NCBI GenBank assembly: GCA_963792205.1
Contig: CAWBVI010000002.1
Location: 1-64,000, forward strand
Length of the DNA: 64,000 bases
Reading direction: 5' to 3'
DNA from: DATDAH01 sp963792205
Lineage (GTDB): Bacteria > Actinomycetota > Acidimicrobiia > Acidimicrobiales > DATDAH01
Positions 51,571 through 60,392 of this stretch are shown here, piece by piece. Below the pieces are notes generated by a model. It made no database searches. It was not told the DNA's origin and saw only the letters and a list, made by a program, of their open reading frames with translations. A program made the translations under genes and the position numbers. How positions within the stretch are numbered: position 1 is the stretch's first letter; every line of letters starts with the position of its first letter.

Positions 51571-53536
51571 ATGGTGACCAGCGACGACCTGCTCGAGATG
51601 CACCGGCGGATGCTGGTCATCCGGGGGTTCGAGCAGCGCGTGGCCGACCTGTACCGGGACGGTGAGGTGCCGGGGTTCGTCCACCTGTCGATCGGCCAGG
51701 AGGCGTCGGCGGTGGGCGCCTGCTGGCCGCTGGCGCCCGCCGACGTGATCACCTCGACCCACCGCGGCCACGGGCACTGCCTGGCCAAGGGGTTGGCGCC
51801 GCTCGGCATGTTCGCCGAGCTGATGGGCCGGGACCAGAGCACGAACCGGGGCCGCGGGGGTTCGATGCACATCGCCGACCCGACCGTCGGGATCTTCGGG
51901 GCGAACGGGATCGTGGGGGCCGGTCTGCCGATCGCGGCAGGTGCGGCGACCGCGGCCCAGCTGCGAGCGGACGGCAATGTCACGGTGGCGTTCTTCGGTG
52001 ACGGCGCGGTGGCCCACGGCGCCTTCCACGAGGCGGTGAACCTCGCCGCCGTGTGGCAGCTGCCGGTCGTCTTCTTCTGCGAGAACAACGGCTACGCCGA
52101 GTTCTCCCCGGCGTCCGCCCAGCACGCGGCGCCGCTCGAGCGGCGGGCCGACGGCTACGGCGTCGACTACGTCGCCGTCGACGGCAACGACGTCGTGGCC
52201 ACGGCCGCGGCCATGGAGAAGGTGGTCGAGTCGATGCGCGGCGGGCGCGGCCCCGTCGATCGTCGAGGCGGCCACGTACCGGTGGCACGGCCACTACGAG
52301 GGCGACCCGCAGCGCTACCGGACGCCCGACGAGGTGACTGAGTGGGAAGGCCGCGACCCGCTCGTCGCCCATGCCGCTCGGCTCCGGGCCGCCGGCGTGG
52401 ACGACGAGGCGATCCGATCGCTCGAGGCCTCGGTGGGACAGGAGCTGGACGAGGCCGTCGACGCGGCTCGAGCTCTGGCCCGCCCGACCCCGGCGACCCT
52501 GTCCGACTTCGTCGTCCGGCCCCGACCCGCCCATCCCGAGCCGCCGAGCCCGGACGACGACGCGCCGGTGTTCCGCGTGATGGACGCCGTCCGCACCGCG
52601 TTGGAGGCCGAGCTCGAGGCCGACGAGCGCGTGTTCATGGCGGGGATCGACATCGGCGACGGGGGCAACGTCTTCGGTCTCACCCGTGGCCTCCGCGACC
52701 GCTTCGGTGACCGCGTGCGGGACACGCCGATCTCGGAGACCGCGATCGTGGGCGTCGGCGTCGGCGCGGCGATGGCCGGGATGCGGCCCGTGGTGGAGCT
52801 GATGTACCTGGACTTCATCGGCGTGTGCCTCGACCAGCTGCTGAACCAGGCGGCGAAGCTGCCGTTCATGACCGGCGGCGCCGCGGAGATGGCCCTGACG
52901 GTCCGGACCCAGTTCGGTGCCGGCCGGTCCTCAGGGAGCCAGCACTCGCAGAGCCTCGAAGCCCTCCTCGCCCACATCCCCGGGCTCAGCGTGGTCATGC
53001 CGTCGACCCCGGCGGACACCTACGGCCTGTTGCGCGCCGCGATCCAGGACCCCAACCCGGTGATCTTCATCGAGAACCGCCTGCTCTACGGCATGAAGGG
53101 GCCCCAGCCGCCCGCCGACCACCTCGTCCCGATCGGCAGGTCGCGCGTCGTGCGGGAGGGGACCGATGTCACCGTCGTCTCCGTCTCGCGCATGGTCCAC
53201 GAAGCGGTCGCGGCGGCCGACCGCCTGGCCGAGGACGGCATCTCGGCCGAGGTGATCGACCTGCGGACGGTCGCGCCGCTCGACACCGGCCCGATCCTCG
53301 AATCGGTCGCCAAGACCTCCCGGCTGCTCATCGCGCACGAGGCGGTCGTCCCGTTCGGCATCGGCGCCGAGATCGCGGCCGTCGTCGCCCGCGACGGCTT
53401 CTGGGATCTCGACGCCCCCATCCAGCGAGTGGGCGCCGCGGCCACGCCGCCCCCCTACGCGCCCGAACTCGAACAGGCGTGGCTCCCCGACCGCGACGAC
53501 ATCGCCGACGCCATCCGCCACCTCGCCGCCGAGTGA
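51571..53536 (+). CDS. single-chain E1 alpha-beta thiamine dehydrogenase (acetoin/2-oxoacid dehydrogenase type), frameshifted
   Basis: About 655 residues after one indel near 52253. The alpha half has STHRGHGHCLAKGLAPLGMF and the thiamine diphosphate motif GDGAVAHGAFHEAVNLAAVW to FFCENN. It runs through a short linker (TLSDFVVRPRPAHPEPPSPD) into a complete beta half: VFMAGIDIGDGGNVFGLTRG, RDTPISETAIVGVGVGAAMA and VFIENRLLYGMKG. Normally these are two genes; here one reading frame joins them. E2 and E3 genes are not in the window. It would decarboxylate a 2-oxo acid or cleave an acyloin or diketone. Confidence 0.88.
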
Positions 53537-53539
53537 CGC

Positions 53540-54687
53540 TCAACAGCCCAATGCCCGTCGCGATGACGAGGTGCTGGATCTCGTTGGTGCCTTCGCCGAT
53601 CTCGAGCACCTTGGCGTCGCAGTAGAAGCGGGCCACCGGCGTGTCGAGCATGTAGCCGAGGCCACCGTGGATCTGGACGGCCTCCGACGCCGCCGCCACC
53701 GCGAGGCGGCTGGCCTTCAGCTTCGCCATCGCCGCCTCCTTGAGGAACGGCTGGCCGGCGTCACGCAGGTACGCGGCCCGGTACGTGAGCCACCGTGCCG
53801 CCTCGAGCTCGGTGGCGATGTCCGCCAGCTTGAACTGGATCGCCTGGTAGGTCGAGATCGGATGCCCGAACTGCACCCGCTGCTTGGCGTAGTCCGTGGC
53901 CAGGTCGAGCACGGCCTGGGTCAGGCTGAGGGACAGGGCGGCGATGGAGATGCGCCCGACCTCGAGCGTCCGCAGGAACTGGGACAGGCCCAGCTCGGGA
54001 TCGCCGACGAGCTGGTCGTCGGGCACCCAGACGTCGTCGAACCACAGCTCGCGGGTGTCGAGGCCGCGCCAGCCGATGCCGCGCATCTTCGGGCCCATGG
54101 TGAAGCCGGGGGTGTCCTTCTCGACGACGAAGCTGGCGAACTTCGGCGCCTCCGCCCTCGGCCGTCGTGCGGGCCAGCAGGGTCACCCCGAACGACATGT
54201 CCGTGCCGGCGTTGGAGATGAAGGTCTTCTGGCCGTTGATCACCCAGCCGCCGTCGCGCGGTTCGGCGCGGGTGCGGATGCCGCGGGCGTCGGATCCGGC
54301 ATCGGGCTCGGTCAGGCCGAACGCACCGAGCGCCCGGCCCTCGGCCAGCGGCCGGAGCCAACGCTCGCGCTGGTCGTCGTTGCCGAAGAGGTAGAGGGGG
54401 AGCGAACCGATCGTCACGTGGGCCTGCCAGGCCGCAGCCACCGACTGGTCGGCCCGGCCGAGCTGCTCCATGGCGGCGACGAAGCCGACCGTCGACATGC
54501 CGATCCCGCCCCACTCCTCGGGGATCAGCATCCCGAGGAGGCCGAGCTCGCCCATCTCGCGGAGCAGGTCGGTGGGGCAGACCGCGTCCTCCCAGGCCTG
54601 CGGGGCCCGGCGGGCGATCTCGTTCTGCGCGAAGTCGCGGCAGAGGCCGACCAGGTCGTGCTCCGTCTCCGTGAGCGCGAAGTCCAT
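53540..54687 (-). CDS. acyl-CoA dehydrogenase, frameshifted
   Basis: About 380 residues across two frames joined near 54155. It starts MDFALTETEHDLVGLCRDFA; GAFGLTEPDAGSDARGIRTR and GWVINGQKTFISNAGTDMSF are the FAD-binding signatures. The second frame supplies GFTMGPKMRGIGWRGLDTRE, VQFGHPISTYQAIQFKLADI, VQIHGGLGYMLDTPVARFYC and EIGEGTNEIQHLVIA. No stop follows in that frame until well inside the E1 gene, so the last residues and stop are uncertain and probably shifted near 53545. It introduces a 2,3-double bond into an acyl-CoA. Confidence 0.85.
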
Positions 54688-54696
54688 GCCCTAGAC

Positions 54697-54712
54697 TAGA
54701 CCGATCGGTACA
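54697..54712. promoter_or_regulatory. TetR-type operator, site 2 (acyl-CoA dehydrogenase / monooxygenase)
   Basis: TAGACCGATCGGTACA, two mismatches from the consensus, with a perfect ACCGATCGGT core. It starts ten bases from the acyl-CoA dehydrogenase ATG and 13 bases from the monooxygenase start. Confidence 0.75.
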
Positions 54713-54724
54713 AGTTCTGGGGAC

Positions 54725-56326
54725 ACGACGGAGGTCGACGTCCTGGTCGTCGGCGCCGGGATCACGGGCATCTACCAGCTCTACCGCGCCCTCGAAGAAG
54801 GGTTCTCCGCGACGCTGCTCGAGGCCGGTGACGGCGTCGGCGGGACCTGGTTCTGGAACCGCTACCCGGGGGCGCGGTTCGACTCCGAGAGCTACACCTA
54901 CGGCTACCTGTTCTCGAGGGAGCTCTTCGACGAGTGGGAGTGGCAGGAGCACTTCGCCGAACAGCCGGAGACCGAGCGCTACCTCAACCACGTCGTCGAC
55001 CGGTTCGACCTCCGCCGCCACATGCGCTTCGGCGCCGAGGTCACCTCCGCCGTCTGGGACGAGTCGACGGGGACCTGGGCCGTCACGGCCGCCGACGGCC
55101 ACGAGCTCCGGGCGCAGTTCCTCGTCGCCGCGACCGGCGTCCTTTCGGTGCCGTACGTCCCCGACATCCCCGGGCGCGAGCAGTTCCGGGGCGTGCAGCA
55201 CCACACCGGCCGGTGGCCGGCCGAGCCGGTCGACGTCGTCGGCAAGCGAGTGGCGGTGGTCGGGACCTCGTCGAGCGGGGTGCAGGTGGTCCCCGTCATC
55301 GCCGACGAGGTCGAGTAGCTGTTCGTCTACCAACGCTCGGCGAACTGGTGCACGCCGCTGAACAACCGCCCCATCACGGCCGAGGAGCAGGCCGAGCTGC
55401 GCGCCGGCTTCGAGCAGCTGCGCGAGGTGGTGAACACCTCGATCCACGGGTTCCACCATCCGATGAACACCCGCAGCGCCTTCGACGACTCGCCAGAGGA
55501 GCGGCTGGCCTTCTTCGAGCAGATGTGGTCGAGCCCGGGGTTCATGAAGTTCACCAGCAACTACATCGACCTGCTCGACAACCGCGAGGCGAACGCCGAG
55601 TGGTGTGCGTTCATCGCCGGGAAGATCCGCAGCATCGTCGACGATCCCGAGACGGCGGACAAGCTCGTCCCCGAGGACCACCGGTACGGCCAGAAGCGCC
55701 CGCCGTACGTCACCGGTTACTTCGAGGCGTTCAACCGGCCGAACGTCTCGCTCGTCGACCTGCGCGAGACCCCGATCGTCCGGTTGACCGAGACCGGCAT
55801 CGAGACGACCGACGGCGGGCGGGACGTCGACGTCATCGTGTGGGCGACCGGGTTCGACTTCGGCACCGGCGCCATGGTGCGGATGGGGATCCGCGGCCGT
55901 GACGGCCTGGCCCTCGCCGACCACTGGGCCGACGGTCCGACGACGTTCCTCGGGGTGCAGACCAGCGGCTTCCCGAACCTCTTCTTCCCGGGCGGTCCCC
56001 ACGCCGCGGCCGGCAACAACCCGCGGTACAACGGCGACCAGGTCGACTTCGTCACCGCCACGCTCGTCTACGCCCGCGAGCACGGCCACGACGTGATCGA
56101 GGTCACGCCGGAGGCGGAGGAGCGGTGGACGAGCATGATCGACCGGGCCGCGGCGCTCACCCCGTTCGGGACGATCGGCCAGTACGTCGGGGGCAACATC
56201 CCCGGCAAGCCGCGGCGCTACCTCCTCAACGCCGGGGGTCGCCCCAAGCTCTTCAAGGAGATCGCCCGGGTCCGCGCCACCGACTACGAGGCGTTCCGCC
56301 TGTCGCGGTCGGCCGCCACGAGGTGA
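54725..56326 (+). CDS. Baeyer-Villiger monooxygenase-type flavoprotein, interrupted by an amber codon
   Basis: A 533-codon frame. VDVLVVGAGITGIYQLYRAL is the FAD motif, FRGVQHHTGRWP fits the type I BVMO fingerprint FXGXXXHXXXWP exactly, and KRVAVVGTSSSGVQVVPVIA is the NADP motif. The frame has ACG at 54725 where MTEVDV would start, and TAG at 55316-55318 inside ADEVE-LFVYQRSANW, where the family has Glu, Gln or Lys. Everything downstream is intact (VIVWATGFDFGTGAMVRMGI). It converts cyclic ketones to lactones with NADPH and O2. Both faults are single substitutions, unlike the indels elsewhere. Confidence 0.88.
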
Positions 56327-57354
56327 CGGGGGAGCGGTAGGGGGAGGTCGTTGTACGTCACGATGCCCGGCGGGGCGGCGACGACGTAGGGGATGGCGTT
56401 CATCGCCGGCATCGCCGTCATGACCATCCCGATCACCATGAAGTCGGCGAAGGTCGTCGCCTCGAAGTCGGGCGGGGGGAGGTAGTCGAGCTTGGCCCGC
56501 ACGGTGGGCAGCCCGTCGACGGTGATGACGTGGCCCTCCTCGATCGGCCAGTCGGGATCGAGGGTCTGGCCCTTCTTCCAGCGGACGTTGAGCTCGACGA
56601 CGGTGCGATCGCCGATCCGGCCCTGCCAGCTGGCGGCGACACCGGCCACGCAGCCGGCCTCGATCGTCCACGAGTCCATCACGACGTCCTCGGTCGTCTG
56701 GGCGTACTCGGCCTCGCAGACGATGTCGTCCAGCTCGACGCCGAGGGCGTCGGCGACCATGGCCACGGCCTCGCCGAACACCGCGGTGCCCTCGGCCGCC
56801 ATCCCCGGCAGGTCCGGGTCGTCCATCGGCCGCCCGAAGCCGCAGGGCAGCTCGGTGGCGGGGGAGTCGTAGCCGGTGGTGTCCGACGCCTCGTCGATGG
56901 TGATCTTGTCGATCCGGTCGCAGATGCTGGCCGCGCCGATGCCCATCAGCTCGACGAAGCCGGGGCTGATGCCGGTGCCGAACATCGACGACCCGCCGCG
57001 CTCGCAGGCGGCGAGGATGCGCTCGCGGTCGGCGGGGTTGCGCTGCCCGGTGATGAACGCCGCCGTGCTGACGACGTTCACGCCGGCCTCGAGGATGCGG
57101 ACGACCTCGTCGGTGTCGGGCCACATGGGGTTGTAGACGACGCAGTCCGGCTCCAGGGCCAGCAGGGCATCCACGTCGTCCGTGGCCGTCACCCCCACCG
57201 GGTCGATGCCGCACAGCTCGCCGACGTCGCGCCCGACCTTGTCGGGCGACCAGGCGTAGCAGCCGACCAGGTCGAGGTCCGGGTTCGCGACCGCGGCCCG
57301 CACGGATCGCCGGCCGACGTTGCCCGTCGTCCACTGCACCACCTTGATCGCCAT
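56284..57354 (-). CDS. DapB-fold NAD(P)-dependent dehydrogenase (2,4-diaminopentanoate dehydrogenase-like)
   Basis: A 356-residue protein starting KVVQWTTGNVGRRSVRAAVA, followed by DLVGCYAWSPDKVGRDVGEL and VVYNPMWPDTDEVVRILEAG, as in the dihydrodipicolinate-reductase N-terminal family of actinobacteria often annotated as DAPDH. The domain after residue 130 (FGTGISPGFVELMGIGAASI) is the dimerisation/substrate part. Its stop overlaps the monooxygenase end by 43 bases. The substrate is unknown; members are common in steroid and terpenoid catabolic clusters. Confidence 0.85.
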   Translation of the reverse strand: MAIKVVQWTTGNVGRRSVRAAVANPDLDLVGCYAWSPDKVGRDVGELCGIDPVGVTATDDVDALLALEPDCVVYNPMWPDTDEVVRILEAGVNVVSTAAFITGQRNPADRERILAACERGGSSMFGTGISPGFVELMGIGAASICDRIDKITIDEASDTTGYDSPATELPCGFGRPMDDPDLPGMAAEGTAVFGEAVAMVADALGVELDDIVCEAEYAQTTEDVVMDSWTIEAGCVAGVAASWQGRIGDRTVVELNVRWKKGQTLDPDWPIEEGHVITVDGLPTVRAKLDYLPPPDFEATTFADFMVIGMVMTAMPAMNAIPYVVAAPPGIVTYNDLPLPLPRHLVAADRDRRNAS

Positions 57355-57371
57355 GAGCGCTCCTCTTTGGT

Positions 57372-58430
57372 TCAGACCGTCGCGACCGGCGTCAGCGGGG
57401 AGCCGACGATGCCGGGCAGGCGCAGCGGGGGTGCGGTGAGCAGGAACCGGCTCCGATCGTGCTCGCGCAGCCACGTGGCCAGCTCGTGCAGGTACCACAG
57501 CTCCCCGAGGGGGACGCCGAGCTTGAAGAGGCAGAGGTGGTGGATGGGGAGGAAGGAGTGCCGGCTCGGATCGCGGTCCTTGCCGAGCAGACCCTCCACC
57601 GCGTAGTTGTCCGCCACCAGGGCCGAGATCTGCGAGTCGGCGATCCACGCCAGCAGGGCCTCGTCGTGGGCGTCGAGGTAGGCGCAGGTCGTGAAGATCT
57701 GCCGCGGATCCGGGTCCTTCTCCCACTCGAGGACCTTGGTCGCGAACCCGGTGTGGATCAGGAGCATGTCGCCGGGCTCCACCACGACGTCGTCCGCCGC
57801 CATGATCTCCTGGAGCGTCGCCAAGTCGACCCCGCGCCAGTCGTGGCCCAGGTGGTGGGCCACGTCGACGAGGACGCCCCGCCCCTGGACGCCGTGGAAC
57901 GCCATGTGCTCGAGGCCGAGGTGCTTCGCGAAGCTGAGGTGGCTGCCGCCGTCGCCCGCGGCGTCGGCGTCGGGCCCCACGAGGTCGATGCCGGCGCGGT
58001 AGCCGTTGTAGTAGACGGCCTCCTCGGTCCCGTCGCCGTCGGCGTCGAACTCGGCGCCGACGTGGGCGAGCGAGTCCCATTGCGTCGAGTACTGCAGCGC
58101 GAGGGTCACGATGTCGTCGGCCCAGACGTCGACGTACTTGGGGTCCCCCCAGTCCTCCATCTCGCTCATGTGGACGTTGTAGAAGGTGCCGGGGTTGCCC
58201 TTCATGTCCTCGGTCGGCGCCACGACGGGGGGCGGCCGCCGCTGGTTCAGGATCGTCCCTCCGGGGTAGTCGAGCGGCAGGCTGAGGCAGAAGCTGATGC
58301 CGGCCTCGACCTCGGCCACGCCCTGGAGGACCTTCTCGGGCGTGAGCAGGTTGATGCGACCGAGCTCGTCGTCGGCGCCCCAGTCGCCCCAGGTCGAGCC
58401 CTCCGGACGCCGCTGCCAGCGCTTCGTCAT
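57372..58430 (-). CDS. cyclase family protein (kynurenine formamidase-like metal hydrolase)
   Basis: A 352-residue protein of the cyclase/KynB fold: WGDWGADDELGRINLLTPEK, LSLPLDYPGGTILNQRRPPP, ALQYSTQWDSLAHVGAEFDA (metal-ligand strand where the family has HxGTHxDxPxH; here His and Asp are at different spacing) and GVLVDVAHHLGHDWRGVDLA. It ends with LHHLCLFKLGVPLGELWYLH-like residues common to bacterial cyclase-family lactonases. It would hydrolyse a lactone or cyclic diketone, in line with the BVMO nearby. Co-transcribed with the DapB-fold gene 17 bases downstream. Confidence 0.85.
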   Translation of the reverse strand: MTKRWQRRPEGSTWGDWGADDELGRINLLTPEKVLQGVAEVEAGISFCLSLPLDYPGGTILNQRRPPPVVAPTEDMKGNPGTFYNVHMSEMEDWGDPKYVDVWADDIVTLALQYSTQWDSLAHVGAEFDADGDGTEEAVYYNGYRAGIDLVGPDADAAGDGGSHLSFAKHLGLEHMAFHGVQGRGVLVDVAHHLGHDWRGVDLATLQEIMAADDVVVEPGDMLLIHTGFATKVLEWEKDPDPRQIFTTCAYLDAHDEALLAWIADSQISALVADNYAVEGLLGKDRDPSRHSFLPIHHLCLFKLGVPLGELWYLHELATWLREHDRSRFLLTAPPLRLPGIVGSPLTPVATV

Positions 58431-58438
58431 CCGTTGAT

Positions 58439-58454
58439 TGTACCGACCGGTTGG
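58439..58454. promoter_or_regulatory. TetR-type operator, site 3 (cyclase / amidohydrolase)
   Basis: TGTACCGACCGGTTGG: the left half and core fit the consensus, the last three bases do not. It lies in a 40-base gap between two divergent starts, nine bases from the cyclase ATG. Confidence 0.6.
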
Positions 58455-58470
58455 TTTAGCCTCGGAACGG

Positions 58471-59715
58471 ATGCCGGACAAGGATTTCGTCGTCTCCGCC
58501 GACGGGCACATCCTCGAGCCGACCGACCTCTTCATCACCCGCCTGCCGAAGCACCTCCGGCACCGCGGCGTCTGGGAGGAGGACTTCGAGATCGAGCCCC
58601 TCGAGGAGGGTGGCGCCCGCGTCTTCCGCAAGCTGCACACCCCGGGGTTCGAGGGCTGGACGGTCTCCCGGTACCGCCAGACGAGCGGTCGGATGCCCGA
58701 GGGCGACCCCGAGATCATCATCGAGGACCTGGCCCTCGACGGGGTCGATGTCGGGGTGATGCACCCGAACCTGTCGCTGTTCGGCCTCTACTCCGACGAC
58801 CACGAGCTCTCCATGGCCCACGCCCGGGTCTACAACGACTACCTCATCGAGCGGTTCGCTCCGCACTTCGACCGGCTCGTGCCCACCGCGCCCGTCCCGA
58901 TCACCGACATCGACGATGCGGTCGCCGAGATCGAGCGGGTCGCGGCCGCCGGGTTCCGCGCCATTCTCCTCCCGGCCACCCCGCCGATGCCCTACTGGTC
59001 GCGGGACCTCGACCCGGTGTGGGCCGCCGCCCAGGCCAACGGCACCCACGTCTTCATCCACACCCAGACGGGTGGGGTGAAGGTCGACGACCCCGAGTCC
59101 ACGACCCTCAAGGTCGTCATGGAGTCGGCGGCGCAGGTCAACCAGCCGATGACCGAGAAGGCCGCCTCCAAGCGGATGATCACCCAGTCCATCTACAGCA
59201 CGATCGTCCCGCAGCAGGTCATGTGCGAGCTGATCGGCGGCGGGGTGCCCGAGCGCTACCCCGACCTCCACTTCGCGCTGATCGAGTTCAACGCCAACTG
59301 GCTGGCGTCGCTCGTCGGCGGCATGGACAAGTGCTGGGTGACCGGCATCGGCCAGGACGCCGACTGGTGGCTGGGGCACTGGGACGACTCCCGCCCCGCC
59401 GACGACCAGCCCCACATGGCGCAGCTGTTCCGCCTGAACGAGAAGTGGCCCTACCCGCTGACGCCCAGCGAGTACGTCCAGCGCCAGTTCCACATCTCGT
59501 TCCAGGACGATCCCGTGGCCATCGCCTGCCGGCACATCACCGGGGTGACGAGCATCGTGTGGGGCAACGACTACCCCCACGCCGAGGGGACCTTCCGCGG
59601 CAGCCGCGAGCTGCTCGACCGGGAGTTCGTCGGCGTGCCCGACGACGAGCGCAAGGCCATGGTCGGCGGCACCCTGGGCGACCTGCTGGGCCTCGACGCC
59701 TCCGTCGCCGCCTGA
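58471..59715 (+). CDS. amidohydrolase family protein (amidohydrolase_2)
   Basis: A 414-residue metal-dependent hydrolase with FVVSADGHILEPTDLF (first ligand region), GVMHPNLSLFGLYSDDHELS, VPTAPVPITDIDDAVAEIER, THVFIHTQTGG and IVWGNDYPHAEGTFRGSREL; the last is the WGNDYPHxEG signature of the ACMSD/LigW-like group. These enzymes hydrolyse C-C or C-N bonds or decarboxylate. ATG 58471 fits the motif and the divergent operator; GTG or TTG codons further upstream lie inside the operator. Confidence 0.9.
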   Translation: MPDKDFVVSADGHILEPTDLFITRLPKHLRHRGVWEEDFEIEPLEEGGARVFRKLHTPGFEGWTVSRYRQTSGRMPEGDPEIIIEDLALDGVDVGVMHPNLSLFGLYSDDHELSMAHARVYNDYLIERFAPHFDRLVPTAPVPITDIDDAVAEIERVAAAGFRAILLPATPPMPYWSRDLDPVWAAAQANGTHVFIHTQTGGVKVDDPESTTLKVVMESAAQVNQPMTEKAASKRMITQSIYSTIVPQQVMCELIGGGVPERYPDLHFALIEFNANWLASLVGGMDKCWVTGIGQDADWWLGHWDDSRPADDQPHMAQLFRLNEKWPYPLTPSEYVQRQFHISFQDDPVAIACRHITGVTSIVWGNDYPHAEGTFRGSRELLDREFVGVPDDERKAMVGGTLGDLLGLDASVAA

Positions 59716-59739
59716 GCGCCCGCCGGCGACACCGCGGGG

Positions 59740-60360
59740 TCAGCGGTGGTCGTTCGCGATGCCTCGGATGAAGATGTCGGCGAACGGCTTCGCCACGTCG
59801 CCCGCCGAGAGCCGCCCGTCGACCTTGAGCCAGAGGTACGTGTAGTTGTGCATGCCCAGCCACGCGAGGGCCGTCAGTCGGGGGTCGACCTCACGGAACT
59901 CACCGGCGTCGATGCCGGCCTGCAGGACCGCCTCGACCCGCCGCTCGTACTCGCGCCGGCGCACGCGGAACGTCTCGGCCCGTTCGGCCGTCAGCGCCGG
60001 GAACTCGTGGAGGAAGACCCAGACGTGATCGGGATAGCGGTAGATGACGTCGAGCAGCTCGTCGCCCAGCATGGCCAGCTGGGCGGAGGGGTCGCCGTCC
60101 GCCGCGGCGACGCGTTCGGCCCCGACCATGACCTCGTCCATCACCCGGTCGTGGATGGCGGCGAGCAGCTCCTCCTTCGACCCGATGTAGTGGTAGAACG
60201 CGCCCTTGCCGAGCCCGTTGACCTCGCACAGCTCCGCGATGCCCGTGCCGTGGTAGCCGCCCTGGGCGAAGACCCGGGCCGAGGTGTCGACGATGGCGTC
60301 ACGGCGCGCCTTCCACTTGTCGCTGCGAGGGCGCTCGGTGCTCGTTGCGGCCGTCGGCAT
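59740..60360 (-). CDS. TetR-family transcriptional regulator of the catabolic cluster
   Basis: A 206-residue TetR protein. The helix-turn-helix is ARVFAQGGYHGTGIAELCEV, then GLGKGAFYHYIGSKEELLAA (residues 22-60); the C-terminal domain is of the type found in lipid and xenobiotic catabolism repressors. Its own promoter carries the same palindrome as three other promoters in the cluster, which points to control of the whole set. It is convergent with the amidohydrolase gene and divergent from an SDR gene. Confidence 0.92.
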   Translation of the reverse strand: MPTAATSTERPRSDKWKARRDAIVDTSARVFAQGGYHGTGIAELCEVNGLGKGAFYHYIGSKEELLAAIHDRVMDEVMVGAERVAAADGDPSAQLAMLGDELLDVIYRYPDHVWVFLHEFPALTAERAETFRVRRREYERRVEAVLQAGIDAGEFREVDPRLTALAWLGMHNYTYLWLKVDGRLSAGDVAKPFADIFIRGIANDHR

Positions 60361-60376
60361 TGGACTGCACGGTACA
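60361..60376. promoter_or_regulatory. TetR-type operator, site 4 (tetR / SDR)
   Basis: TGGACTGCACGGTACA, two mismatches from the consensus, both in the left half. It begins one base from the TetR start codon and lies 17 bases before the SDR ATG. Confidence 0.7.
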
Positions 60377-60392
60377 AGAGGGGAGTGGACGC

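Noticed and set aside
55316..55318. Recoding of the TAG codon (pyrrolysine or readthrough)
   Set aside because: No recoding element is visible, the position normally holds Glu, Gln or Lys, and this organism type is not known to use pyrrolysine; a substitution or read error is simpler.
53921..57334. An 1137-residue minus-strand protein
   Set aside because: It is the open antisense frame of the monooxygenase gene fused to an out-of-frame piece of acyl-CoA dehydrogenase; such long shadows are normal at this GC content.
57459..59771. A 770-residue plus-strand protein
   Set aside because: It is antisense to the cyclase gene and then runs out of frame through the amidohydrolase; no domain is visible.
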